A DNA stretch of 64,000 nucleotides, taken from NCBI GenBank assembly GCA_017513905.1, contig JAFWMR010000006.1:1-64000 (forward strand). Reading direction: 5' to 3'. Shown one piece after another: positions 42,375 to 51,536 of this stretch. Under the pieces are notes generated by a model, which saw nothing but the letters and a program-made list of their open reading frames with translations, was not told where the DNA came from and did no database searches. Origin of the DNA: Candidatus Saccharimonadota bacterium (GTDB lineage: Bacteria > Patescibacteriota > Saccharimonadia > Saccharimonadales > Saccharimonadaceae). Position 1 is the first letter of the stretch. Each line of letters starts with the position of its first letter. The position numbers and the translations under genes are program-made.

Positions 42375-43283
42375 ATGATTATTATCGGCAAGAAATTCTC
42401 CAAGCCAACTATGTCTCGCGTTATCAACGGCGACATTGTTTTGAGTGGAGACGAAGAAAAGCCAGAAAAATTCCGCCTCGATCATTTACTGGTAGAGAAA
42501 TATCCAGACTACAATCGTTCAACTCTGCAGAAATTCATTCGCGCTGGGTACGTTACGGTTAATGGTCAAATCGCCGACAAACCTAACCTTCAGTTTGAAA
42601 AGTCTGCCACTATCGACCTCAACGTGCCAGAGCAACAATCTACACGTCAAGTGCCTGACCCCGTCGTTATCTACGAAGATGACCACGTCAAAGTCGTCGA
42701 CAAGCCTGCTGGCCTGCTCTCTATCGCTAAAGGCGACTACTGTAGTGAACCGACCTTAGAAGATTACGGACTCTTAGTCCATCGTTTAGACCGTGACACA
42801 TCAGGTGTAGTTATTCTTGCTAAGGATGAGGAAACCAGGGGCATGCTTCGTCGTCAATTCCAGGAGCGTAAGGCTCACAAAGTTTACTACGCTGTCGTCC
42901 ATGGCCGTCCGAAACTTGATGAAGCCAAGATCGATCTTCCGATTGCGCGTGATCGCAACCATCACACTACCTTCCGCGTCGATCCGAACGGTAAACAAAG
43001 TACCACATTCTACAAAGTTGTCAAGTCTAACGATACCTATTCACTCATTGAGCTCCGCCCAGTTACTGGTCGCACGCACCAGCTACGCGTTCACCTTCAA
43101 TATCTCGGCGTACCTATCTTAGGCGACCGTGTCTATGGTGATAAAGATGACCAAACTCGCCTCTTCCTTCATGCGCACGAGCTAGAAATTACAATTCCAG
43201 GCCCGACATCAGAATCCGATAACATCCGTAAAACTTTCAGCTCACCACTTCCTGTAGAGTTTTCCGCTTTCTTCGAGGAATAA
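42375..43283 (+). CDS. RluA/RluD-family rRNA pseudouridine synthase
   Basis: A 302-residue enzyme with an N-terminal S4 RNA-binding domain (LDHLLVEKYPDYNRSTLQKF through AGYVTVNG) and a catalytic domain with HRLDRDTSGVVILAK, where the second Asp is the nucleophile. The C-terminal RTHQLRVHLQYLGVPILGD block is typical of RluD/RluC. It isomerises uridines in 23S rRNA; the exact site cannot be told. It lies between trpS and the delta-prime-like gene with almost no spacing. Confidence 0.9.
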   Translation: MIIIGKKFSKPTMSRVINGDIVLSGDEEKPEKFRLDHLLVEKYPDYNRSTLQKFIRAGYVTVNGQIADKPNLQFEKSATIDLNVPEQQSTRQVPDPVVIYEDDHVKVVDKPAGLLSIAKGDYCSEPTLEDYGLLVHRLDRDTSGVVILAKDEETRGMLRRQFQERKAHKVYYAVVHGRPKLDEAKIDLPIARDRNHHTTFRVDPNGKQSTTFYKVVKSNDTYSLIELRPVTGRTHQLRVHLQYLGVPILGDRVYGDKDDQTRLFLHAHELEITIPGPTSESDNIRKTFSSPLPVEFSAFFEE

Positions 43284-43967
43284 ATGTTTTTCGACTCTCC
43301 TACCCAAATTCCCGACATCGCTAAGAAGACAAACTTTTCGATTTTTGCTATCGATCCAGCAGAAGCCAGGAAAGTCTTAGAGAAAAAGTATAAAAGCGCA
43401 GCTCTGTTTCTTTCTCCAGACGAAAAAACTAACAAAATCTCCATCGACATGGTTCGTGATTTTACTGCTCTTACCGGCTCTCGAGACACTGTAGACCGAT
43501 TTTTCGTTGTTCTACATGCTGAAACTCTCAATCAACACGCCCAGAATGCTTTTCTAAAAAATCTAGAAGAGCCAAAGCCTCATCACCATTTCGTCCTCGT
43601 CACTCCTACTCCGTCCGCACTTCTTCCGACCATTCTTTCACGTGCGCAGGTGTTCTATCTTAAAGAATCAAACAGCCTCACTAAACCAGTCGCAGCGAAC
43701 GACAAGATTAAAGACCTAGCCAAGCGACTTATTACGGCAAATACTACCGAGCTCATCGATCTAGCCAATGAACTATCAAAAAAGAAGGACAACCCCCGTG
43801 AATACGCGCTCGAAGTTGTCGGTACGGCTATTGAGATTTTATACAAATCATATTTCGCTACAAATCAACAAAAGTTTCTGAAAAAACTCCCGAACCTCCT
43901 CACACTCTATGATAATCTCAGTAAAAACGGTCACGTTAAATTACATATCGTAGCAGATATGCTATAA
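43284..43967 (+). CDS. DNA polymerase III delta-prime-like (HolB-type) protein
   Basis: A 227-residue clamp-loader-like AAA+ fragment. It keeps the SRC-type region of delta-prime: HAETLNQHAQNAFLKNLEEP followed by FVLVTPTPSALLPTILSRAQ. The N-terminus is short, without Walker A, which agrees with delta-prime being a non-hydrolysing subunit but is also shorter than usual (about 330). Its last codons ATG CTA TAA contain the extended -10 of the TPR gene. It directly abuts the previous stop. Confidence 0.75.
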   Translation: MFFDSPTQIPDIAKKTNFSIFAIDPAEARKVLEKKYKSAALFLSPDEKTNKISIDMVRDFTALTGSRDTVDRFFVVLHAETLNQHAQNAFLKNLEEPKPHHHFVLVTPTPSALLPTILSRAQVFYLKESNSLTKPVAANDKIKDLAKRLITANTTELIDLANELSKKKDNPREYALEVVGTAIEILYKSYFATNQQKFLKKLPNLLTLYDNLSKNGHVKLHIVADML

Positions 43968-43968
43968 T
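43960..43968 (+). promoter_or_regulatory. Extended -10 of the TPR gene inside the upstream stop codon
   Basis: TG-C-TATAAT (43960-43968) is built from ATG CTA TAA T at the end of the holB-like gene, 8 nt before ATG 43977. The arrangement is the same as at potA. Confidence 0.7.
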
Positions 43969-43976
43969 ACAAACAT

Positions 43977-44756
43977 ATGATAGGTATACTCCTTATCGTT
44001 GCTTTCCTCATATTCCTAATTTTTGGCTATCCTGTCATCCTTGCGAAACGCAAGAAAGAACAAGAGAAGGAGAAGTCGCCTCATTTTGATGCTCAGATGA
44101 AAAAACTCTGGAGTATTGCTCAAGATTCCATGAAAGAACGCAAGCCTCTCCGCGCGGAGAAGGCCTTGCTTACCATCCTCAAGTTCGACGAGAAAAATGC
44201 CGCTGCCTACAACCGTCTAGGCATTCTATATGCTAAGGAGCAGAAGTTCGACGAAGCTATCGAATGTTTTGAGATAGCACAGAGTCTAGACAACAACCCA
44301 TCGTCTCTCCACAACGCCGGCCTTATCTATCTAGAGACTGGTGCCTACGAGAAGGCAGAGATGGCCTTTCAGCAAGCTCTCGAGCTAGAAGGTGGCGTCC
44401 CGGCACGCTTCATCGCCTTGGCCAAAGCCGAGGAGAAGCTCGGTAAGCGCAAAGAAGCTATTGATGCTCTTGAGTCTGCCTATGAGCTAGAGGCTAGCAC
44501 TACGACTCTTCGCCAGATCCTCGCCCTCTATGAAGCTTCCGGTGACGAAGAGGGAATCGAAGACACTACTCTCCGTATCAACAATCAACTCGCCGCCCTT
44601 GAACGCAAAAAGAAGGCATCCAAGAAGGCCCCACGCCGTTCTCTCCGTCGTGTCGTTAGACCAGTCAAGCCTATGAAACCCGGCTCCAAAGCTCCGCGCA
44701 CAGTCAAATCACCAGCTCGTCGTCTCACTCGCCCTAAGCCCAGCAAACAACAATAA
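43977..44756 (+). CDS. Membrane-anchored TPR protein
   Basis: A 259-residue protein with an N-terminal hydrophobic helix (about 2-21), then TPR repeats at about 42-200: AAAYNRLGILYAKEQKFDEA and SLHNAGLIYLETGAYEKAEM are clear units. The tail of about 45 residues is strongly basic (Lys, Arg, Pro), like a nucleic-acid-binding or disordered tail. TPRs mediate protein contacts; partners are unknown. The start is leaderless. Confidence 0.82.
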   Translation: MIGILLIVAFLIFLIFGYPVILAKRKKEQEKEKSPHFDAQMKKLWSIAQDSMKERKPLRAEKALLTILKFDEKNAAAYNRLGILYAKEQKFDEAIECFEIAQSLDNNPSSLHNAGLIYLETGAYEKAEMAFQQALELEGGVPARFIALAKAEEKLGKRKEAIDALESAYELEASTTTLRQILALYEASGDEEGIEDTTLRINNQLAALERKKKASKKAPRRSLRRVVRPVKPMKPGSKAPRTVKSPARRLTRPKPSKQQ

Positions 44757-44771
44757 GTTTTATATTTATTA

Positions 44772-45746
44772 TCAGACCATCTTGGCTCTGCGTTCGCGAG
44801 TCATTTTTATTTTTAAGTATCTGGCAACAATTACGCCAGCTACTATCAGCAGTAGAATCAGTCCCAGCCCGCCAGCTGGTATTACTATGACGACACGCTC
44901 GCCTTCTTCGACATCGTTTAACGCAATGACTTTATACTTCAAACGAAACAAACCAAAACCGGGCGCTTCTTCCCATTCGTCGTGTATAGTCTTTGAACTT
45001 CCCGGTAAAATCGTTTTTACAAATATATTGTGATATAGCTCTTTTCCAAAGATAGAGCTCACCGTCATGTCGTTTGATGCTTGAAAATCAATATTACCGT
45101 TATTTTTCACTGCATACTCGACGCCGATTTTGCGGTCAATCAGTACACCATCAACTTTAATATTGTCAACTTGTCCTTCGCGTATAATATCCGCACCGTC
45201 TACAAAGGCAAATAGTGACATTCCGAGTCGTGAACGCGCAACAAACGCCCCCTCCTCCTGCTTAGTAGGGGTTAGTTCTGCAAAAACAATTGCATACTGG
45301 CCACCACCCACTGCTTCCTTAGGAACATCCACCGAGTAACGTACTTCCCTAATTTGATTCGGATGCAAGGTAAAAGAAATTTTATGGTGGTACTCGTCAT
45401 TAGAGTCCTTAAACTTCATCCATTCGGCTAGCTTGGTGTATTCGCTGGCTAATTCTTCACCTTGATTTACATCGCTATCCTCAGGAGAATAAGCGGCCGC
45501 ATATACATCAACCACGACGGCCTTCCTACCAACGTTCTTGATCTGTAAACTTTCTTTTTTCTGCTCTCCGGATTTAAAAGACATACGCCTTGATGCCGGG
45601 CTTATCTCCAGTAAATAATCTTCTTGATTTGCGTTATCGTACAACGAATTATCTGCGAAGGCCTCAAAAGAGGGAAGGAAACTAACAATAGAGAAAAACC
45701 CCAAGATGCCAAATAAAACATACCTGCCACAAATTCTTCTTCTCAT
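44772..45746 (-). CDS. DUF916-like (WxL-interacting-type) surface protein
   Basis: A 324-residue exported protein: signal peptide (about 8-32, ending EAFA), a first Ig-like domain opening LLEISPASRRMSFKSGEQKK and containing VGGGQYAIVFAEL, a second beta domain, a C-terminal transmembrane helix near 290-312 and a basic tail. This order resembles DUF916/WxL-interacting proteins of Firmicutes; no WxL partner is seen. ATG 45746 is chosen over an upstream in-frame ATG at 45773 because a TATAAT box lies 7 nt before it and the upstream start would lie beyond the box. Confidence 0.7.
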   Translation of the reverse strand: MRRRICGRYVLFGILGFFSIVSFLPSFEAFADNSLYDNANQEDYLLEISPASRRMSFKSGEQKKESLQIKNVGRKAVVVDVYAAAYSPEDSDVNQGEELASEYTKLAEWMKFKDSNDEYHHKISFTLHPNQIREVRYSVDVPKEAVGGGQYAIVFAELTPTKQEEGAFVARSRLGMSLFAFVDGADIIREGQVDNIKVDGVLIDRKIGVEYAVKNNGNIDFQASNDMTVSSIFGKELYHNIFVKTILPGSSKTIHDEWEEAPGFGLFRLKYKVIALNDVEEGERVVIVIPAGGLGLILLLIVAGVIVARYLKIKMTRERRAKMV

Positions 45747-45753
45747 ACCAGTG

Positions 45754-45759
45754 ATTATA
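45754..45759 (-). promoter_or_regulatory. -10 box of the DUF916-like gene, leaderless
   Basis: Minus strand TATAAT (45754-45759), 7 nt before the ATG; TTTATT 17 bp further upstream is a weak -35. Confidence 0.6.
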
Positions 45760-45804
45760 TAAAATCTTGACAAAAAAATAAACCGCCAGTAGTCAGCTCA
45801 AGCA

Positions 45805-48800
45805 TCACTCCTGTTTAGCCATAGAATATATAACCCCACCAATAGTAGCCGCAGACATTATTGCGATGGTGGCGGCGGCGACAGCAGAAGGACTAGTAGC
45901 AGCATTTTTACGGGTGCCATTAGATGCAGAGGAAACGCCCAATGGGTCACCATAGGTCTCGCTAGTTTCGCCGTCGCTAGCATCATCCATGCTTACATTC
46001 TTGGTAGTCTCTTGCTCCTTTGAATCAGTATTGCCCGTATCGGTGTTATTTACCGCCAAACTACGCGTGCCGCTAAGACTTTGAATGCCGTTCGACATCG
46101 TATTACTCAAATTGTTAGACGGTGCGCTATTAGAATTATTTTGCTGAACAACTGGCGTAGTCATCGCAGTTCTGAATGATTGAATCAAGCTTGGATCCGC
46201 ATTTGGATTTGCCATATACCAATTGTAGATATCTTGCGTCGTTAAAACATAATCCATCATGTAGACAAATTTTTGAGTTGGGTCTTCGCTACCGCCAGTC
46301 TTTTGTTTATAGTATCTTGATCTATCGTACAGTCCAGATAGATGTGTTAGCTCATATTCTTCGTATCTATCTTCATCGGATACGCCTAGTAAACCCTCAA
46401 GCAAGTATGCTATTGTTCCGGTACGGTCGGCACCTACGCGGCAATGGAAATAGATATTCTTACCAGCGACCACGTCGCTCATGATAGCTGTCACTGCATT
46501 CCATGCTTTCATATAGTTACTAGAAGCATTATCTTCATCGCCAGTATTATAGTTGAAGCGATAATGAACTATAGGGTAGTTCTCATATTGTGATAGCTTT
46601 TTATCATTCGGATAATCAGTTGCCGGGCTACCCAGGTCATACTCTTTATCAATACCGAGGTTGGTAAGCTTAGTGGCGTTGGCTGTCTCACCCCATATCC
46701 TCTCACCACGGAATAGCCTACCGTATTCCAAGGTCGCAGATACAGTTTGGTTGTTGCCGTCCGTATAAGTAACTGGCAATCCTCCAAGGTCGCGCACATT
46801 ACGAATCTGACCTGCGTCTATAAAACGTCTGCCTTTTACCGATCCCGCTGTCACATAACCATATACCGTGCTATCGTCGCTTTTTTCCCATTTATATGTT
46901 TGACCAGGTATCATATTATGTATTACGCCATCATTTGCTTCCGCATAGGCGATCTGCGCGCCCTTTGTGGAAGTATCAAGGTCGTATAGATAGACATTGA
47001 GCGGAGCATCAATCAGAGTATCGTATGCTGCTGGTTTCGAGCAATCTACAGCGCCGCCCGTCCAAGCCGGTGTATTGACCGAAGTTGTTGTTGCGTCACC
47101 ATAAGACGGTATCATGCAATTATTCGTTGTAAAGTTATTCTTAAGACTAGACCAAAACTGGGTTTCGGACAACTCCGTAGTATCACCCCACGTAGAATCA
47201 TTAATCGGAGAAGTCTTATTGAAAGTTGTGATATTTGTCTGGCTCGCCACCCAACCATTAACTAGTGTCTGATATCCATCTAATGCGTCATTGGCAACGT
47301 TAAACGATACAGGCGTATTAGAAGACGCATAGTGCCAATGTGCAGTCAATACCTCGTCTCCGTCTGGGTAATATTGAGTTCCGTCACTAACTAGTTCACC
47401 TTGCTCGTTGTACCAACCATCAAAAGTATAGTTAGGATTCGGGTAGGTTGGTGTCGGCAAGACACCCACCGGATCTCCTACGTCTATATCTCGCCTTTCT
47501 TCACTAACCGATCCACCATTAGCGTTGAAATTAACCGTATAACCAGCTTTGAGCTTGATATACATATCAGTTAGAGTACCTACCATGTTTCGCTGCGGAG
47601 TGATACCGTCAATAGTCGATGCGGCACCAAACCAAACCGTCGTATCGAATCTCTGAGTATTGCTACTTGTATCAAACCAAGCTGTTAAGGCATTACTGTT
47701 AACGGAGTACTTGAGTACGCCATTTTCTCTCACAATCCGTATTCTCTTGGTCGTGCTAGCACCAGGAGCGTAATTTGGCGTACTGACGTTACTGAACCTA
47801 CCGGTGAATTGGATATTATTCCCATTTCTACGTATTACGAACCCAGGGTAATTTTCATCTGCATTCTCATATTTTGAGTTCATTAGCGTCGCCTGAGTAT
47901 TATTGTTGCCTTGATTAGTAGAATCATATTCTACAATCGTAAATCCAATCTCGAAATCTTTCTGGGAATTTGCAACAGAGAACAACGCTACGCCGGTATC
48001 AATATATGATTTATTCTTGTCTTGCGTACAATATACGCCTGAGATATTATTACCGACATTATTAGTAATTCCATTGAAGGTGCATGCGTTAATCTCCGAC
48101 CAAACAATCGGGAACACATCGGTATCTTCCACCCACTTTGCGTAATATGTAGCATTTGTATTTACTACAGTGTCCGGAGTAACCTCTTCATAGAATGTAT
48201 TGTTGTCTTTATACCAACCAAAGAACTTGTATCCTTCGCGCGTTGTTGTCGGTAATGCGCCTATTACGGTTCCAGTATCAACTTCGTCGGAAGCTACTTC
48301 CTCACCACCATTGGCATTATAGGTTATTGTCACCTTTGTCGGAGCTTCAACTACAAGAGACATATTTTCCATCGGTACTTCTATTACCGGACGAGTGCCA
48401 TTAGCTCCAGAATTGTTCGTAATGTTGCGGCTTGAAGTATGTAACCGAGAATTATCAGTGTTGCCAAGCCAATAACCATCTCGTATATAATTAACGGCAA
48501 AGTTGGCTGATTCTAGTAGATATAAACATTTTCCGTTTGTGCCAAAGCCACTCGTGCTATTGTTACATGCCTTATATGTTTCGTCACGCGTCATAAACCT
48601 CGTTGTTAATCCGGTGAACCAACCATTATAGTCATCATTAGTGAACGTTACGAGGTGGCTATTAGTCCAACCAGGTGTACTAGAAGTTGGAAGTAACGCC
48701 ATAGACTCAGCATATGTTTTTTCATCGTTATTAATATTCTTATAGTATATTAACTTCGCATTGGTGCCAGCTTCGTTCATGCCGAAGTAGTAGAACCGTT

Positions 48801-51195
48801 CTGTATCCTCATCGAAGTCACCATCATCGTTGATATCGCAGGTAAACGCATCACCGGGGATAGGGTTAGTTCCTGACACGGTAATTATAGAGCCATAGTA
48901 AATGTTTTGACCGCTCGAATAACCGGCCCCCTTACAACCACTAGAATCAGTTCTGTTGCATACCTCGACGTGCTGGATATTGCCAGGCTTACACACATAG
49001 CTTATCGCTTCCCATATCGCATAATACTTCTTTGGCGTTTCGCTATTAAACACGGTTCTCTCAGTAAGCGGCGTACCAGTGCCGTCAGCATTAGGATACC
49101 ATCCTAAGAACTTATAGCCACCTTTATTGGTAACTGGTACAGGATCAATCGATCCACCATCAGCAACTTCAATATCTTCTATAGTAGGTAGGCCACCCTG
49201 CGTATCGAACTCGACAGTATAGAACGTACCTTCGACAGTGACGGTTATGGTCTTCGTAGCACCCGAATTACCTGTCATTGTGATTGTAGCTGTACCAGGT
49301 GCAATCGCGGTGATCTCGCCGGTATCTGCATCTACGGTTGCTACGCTCGGGTTGCTAGAGCTAAACGTATATGGCTCAAGATCGGCAGCATTAGTCACGT
49401 TAATCGTTTCTGTATCCTCCGGATCAAGAGTAATCTCCGCATTGGTAATATTAGCCAAGTTGACGGTGAGTTTCCAATGTGCCCAGTAAGTCGTCGTACG
49501 ATCGGGTACAGTCGATGCGGATATCTTCGTGCCGTCGTGTTGACTTGTGTACCAACCATCAAATACGTGATCGCTATCATATGTCGGATCAGCCGGCAGT
49601 GTTGTTAAAGCATTCCCGTGTTTGACCATATAAGAAGTTGTCGTAGAATTGTCGCCAGTATTGGAGTTGAATGTGATTTCGTGAATATGCTCATCGGTGT
49701 ATTCGCCCAACCTAACATACATATTGCTGAGGGTAGCCTCAGGGATGCGCTTACCGTTAACGCACGGCCCATTATCGCCAGTGCAATCATCTCTAGGAGA
49801 AGCGCCAAACCAAGTCGTTAGTCCGAAGTATTGGCTAAACCCAGTAATGTCGTGCAAAAACTCTAAAGGAGCGCCATTGATGCTGTAATAAATCTTGCCA
49901 TCAAGCCTAAACACTGAGATATCTTGCATGCTAGCATGATTTCTCGCTTCTAGCTCATGCGTACTATTTAACTTAGAGTTAATTTCTATATCTGTGCCAT
50001 TCTCTCGCCTCACGACTATCCCAGGAGCCCTTTTATCTCCAGCGGTCGAGTTCAACTTGTCGTTCACGAAAGTTTGCTGACTATTATCTCCGCTGTCTCC
50101 ATCGGTTGCAGGATAGTAATCCGCTTGTTCAGCAGGATCATAATGAACAATTGTGAAATGAATCTCATAATCCTTCTGAGAATTCAGTTGGTTATAGAGC
50201 GCTACTCCAGTGTCTATGAACTTATCATTATGATATTTAGCACATTCCGTGCCGGTAATATTTCCGTTTGTCGCTCCATGGAATTCACAAGCGCCCATCT
50301 GGTTCCAGACGATAGGGAAGGGGTCATCTATCCAGATCGCATAAAGTGTAATATTCGTGTTAGCTGACGTTTGGTCTATTTCGTAGTTACTACCAGCTAT
50401 ATATGTGTCTCCGTTACATGTCTGATTCCCAGATACGGAATCGATAACCGGCACCTCGCTACACCATCCACCAAAATCATAACCATCTTTAACCGGCACA
50501 CTGCTACTCAGCGTTGCATAGCTATCCTCCTCGCCAGCATTTATAGACACCGGCTGCGGATTAGGAGTCGGCATGTTCGTAACGGCATCTTCATCGTCAT
50601 TATCATCATACGTGATATTAAACGCGGTTTCGTGCCCAACGGCAGAAATAATATATTCATAAGCATACGTTCCGGGCGGTTGATTCCCAGCAGGTTTGAC
50701 GCCATAAGAAATAGTGTACGTATTATCAACAGAATTTGGCGCACTAGTCTCGTCTAGTTTAATACCAGTAGTTGTTGGAACTGGCAAATAGTTCGAGTTG
50801 TCTGACACGACACCGCCGGTGCTAGAGTCTATATATTGGCTCGGTTTGAACCCGAACGTATTGTTGTAGGCGCTACTAGAAGTATAAGTAGACTGAGAAA
50901 TCGGCGCACCAGTCATTGATGGAATCACATCATCGTTTTCACTTACGAGATTCGCAGAATCTGCAGCAGCTACGGACAACGTGTACCCTGTGTAATTTGT
51001 CGTGTTGACAGAAATTGTCGCAGAGCTAGATATACCGAACGTTCCCGGTAAAGGCGATGCAGTCAGTGCATGATCAGAAACCAGAATCGTCAGTGTGCTC
51101 GGAACCGCCACCGCATGTGCTACATCGACACCAAACAAAACGGATACCACACCAGCCGTAAGTAGTCCAACAACAAAACTAGCGGATGAACGCAT
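45805..51195 (-). CDS. Giant surface protein with InlB-type repeats and tyrosine phosphatase domain
   Basis: About 1796 residues from ATG 51195. Order: signal peptide (GVDVAHA-V), Ser/Thr-rich beta region, several Listeria-Bacteroides (InlB B) repeats with GYKFLGWYP and GYKFFGWYKD cores, a duplicated region of about 190 residues (opening FPIVWNQMGACEF and FPIVWSEINACTF) that looks lectin-like, a Big_2 domain (SSNPSVATVDADTGEITAI), then a C-terminal IphP-type phosphatase. That domain has IRNVRDLGG, LFRGERIW and the P-loop HCRVGADRTG with catalytic Cys and Arg intact (genomic about 46415-46445). A C-terminal helix (AAATIAIMSAATIGGVIYSM) anchors it. The frame stays open to 51390, but the extended -10 at 51284 lies inside that extension and 51195 gives the best signal peptide. 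Confidence 0.87.
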   Translation of the reverse strand: MRSSASFVVGLLTAGVVSVLFGVDVAHAVAVPSTLTILVSDHALTASPLPGTFGISSSATISVNTTNYTGYTLSVAAADSANLVSENDDVIPSMTGAPISQSTYTSSSAYNNTFGFKPSQYIDSSTGGVVSDNSNYLPVPTTTGIKLDETSAPNSVDNTYTISYGVKPAGNQPPGTYAYEYIISAVGHETAFNITYDDNDDEDAVTNMPTPNPQPVSINAGEEDSYATLSSSVPVKDGYDFGGWCSEVPVIDSVSGNQTCNGDTYIAGSNYEIDQTSANTNITLYAIWIDDPFPIVWNQMGACEFHGATNGNITGTECAKYHNDKFIDTGVALYNQLNSQKDYEIHFTIVHYDPAEQADYYPATDGDSGDNSQQTFVNDKLNSTAGDKRAPGIVVRRENGTDIEINSKLNSTHELEARNHASMQDISVFRLDGKIYYSINGAPLEFLHDITGFSQYFGLTTWFGASPRDDCTGDNGPCVNGKRIPEATLSNMYVRLGEYTDEHIHEITFNSNTGDNSTTTSYMVKHGNALTTLPADPTYDSDHVFDGWYTSQHDGTKISASTVPDRTTTYWAHWKLTVNLANITNAEITLDPEDTETINVTNAADLEPYTFSSSNPSVATVDADTGEITAIAPGTATITMTGNSGATKTITVTVEGTFYTVEFDTQGGLPTIEDIEVADGGSIDPVPVTNKGGYKFLGWYPNADGTGTPLTERTVFNSETPKKYYAIWEAISYVCKPGNIQHVEVCNRTDSSGCKGAGYSSGQNIYYGSIITVSGTNPIPGDAFTCDINDDGDFDEDTERFYYFGMNEAGTNAKLIYYKNINNDEKTYAESMALLPTSSTPGWTNSHLVTFTNDDYNGWFTGLTTRFMTRDETYKACNNSTSGFGTNGKCLYLLESANFAVNYIRDGYWLGNTDNSRLHTSSRNITNNSGANGTRPVIEVPMENMSLVVEAPTKVTITYNANGGEEVASDEVDTGTVIGALPTTTREGYKFFGWYKDNNTFYEEVTPDTVVNTNATYYAKWVEDTDVFPIVWSEINACTFNGITNNVGNNISGVYCTQDKNKSYIDTGVALFSVANSQKDFEIGFTIVEYDSTNQGNNNTQATLMNSKYENADENYPGFVIRRNGNNIQFTGRFSNVSTPNYAPGASTTKRIRIVRENGVLKYSVNSNALTAWFDTSSNTQRFDTTVWFGAASTIDGITPQRNMVGTLTDMYIKLKAGYTVNFNANGGSVSEERRDIDVGDPVGVLPTPTYPNPNYTFDGWYNEQGELVSDGTQYYPDGDEVLTAHWHYASSNTPVSFNVANDALDGYQTLVNGWVASQTNITTFNKTSPINDSTWGDTTELSETQFWSSLKNNFTTNNCMIPSYGDATTTSVNTPAWTGGAVDCSKPAAYDTLIDAPLNVYLYDLDTSTKGAQIAYAEANDGVIHNMIPGQTYKWEKSDDSTVYGYVTAGSVKGRRFIDAGQIRNVRDLGGLPVTYTDGNNQTVSATLEYGRLFRGERIWGETANATKLTNLGIDKEYDLGSPATDYPNDKKLSQYENYPIVHYRFNYNTGDEDNASSNYMKAWNAVTAIMSDVVAGKNIYFHCRVGADRTGTIAYLLEGLLGVSDEDRYEEYELTHLSGLYDRSRYYKQKTGGSEDPTQKFVYMMDYVLTTQDIYNWYMANPNADPSLIQSFRTAMTTPVVQQNNSNSAPSNNLSNTMSNGIQSLSGTRSLAVNNTDTGNTDSKEQETTKNVSMDDASDGETSETYGDPLGVSSASNGTRKNAATSPSAVAAATIAIMSAATIGGVIYSMAKQE

Positions 51196-51283
51196 TCTGG
51201 CTAAACCAAAACTATACCTCGCTCTAGTATTGTAAAACAACACTTCTAGTAAATACACTCCACAATTAATAATATACATAACG

Positions 51284-51292
51284 ATTATAGCA
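51284..51292 (-). promoter_or_regulatory. Extended -10 of the phosphatase surface protein
   Basis: Minus strand TG-C-TATAAT (51284-51292). Transcription would begin near 51277, giving a leader of about 80 nt to ATG 51195. Confidence 0.5.
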
Positions 51293-51411
51293 CAAAAAGC
51301 ATTAATGCAATACGTGAAATTCTTATATTTATCCACACACTGCTTAGCCATAAGTAATTCCAACAGCGTAAAATGTGTGTTTTTCGGCATATATAATATA
51401 TATGCACATGC

Positions 51412-51440
51412 TTGAACGAAACCGCATATTATGGTAGACT
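51412..51440 (+). promoter_or_regulatory. Promoter of the polysaccharide operon
   Basis: TTGAAC (51412-51417), 17-bp spacer ending in TGG, TAGACT (51435-51440). An ATG at 51450 lies 9 nt downstream. Confidence 0.55.
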
Positions 51441-51449
51441 TAACGAGTA

Positions 51450-51533
51450 ATGAGTGATGGAGTTGGGTTACTTTTTAAGGACGCAAATAATTCTTTTGTG
51501 AGATTAATCTCTCCATTTTTGGAGGGCTGTTAA
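51450..51533 (+). CDS. Possible leaderless leader peptide, 27 codons
   Basis: A frame of 27 codons runs from ATG 51450 to TAA 51531-51533, filling the leader and ending three bases before the main ATG. It starts 9 nt after the -10 box, the same geometry as the other leaderless genes here. The product begins MSDGVGLLFKDANN and ends FLEGC. The same stretch can fold: TGGGTTA (51464-51470) pairs with TAACCCA (51531-51537), which includes the first base of the start codon; TCCA-TTTT-TGGA covers part of the GGAGGG Shine-Dalgarno. It could be a regulatory peptide, a coupling device, or only an RNA switch. Confidence 0.4.
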   Translation: MSDGVGLLFKDANNSFVRLISPFLEGC

Positions 51534-51536
51534 CCC

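Noticed and set aside
51196-51390. Longer start (51390) for the phosphatase surface protein
   Set aside because: The extra 65 residues lack signal-peptide character at their start, span an extended -10 box and have no ribosome binding site; ATG 51195 gives a clean signal peptide.
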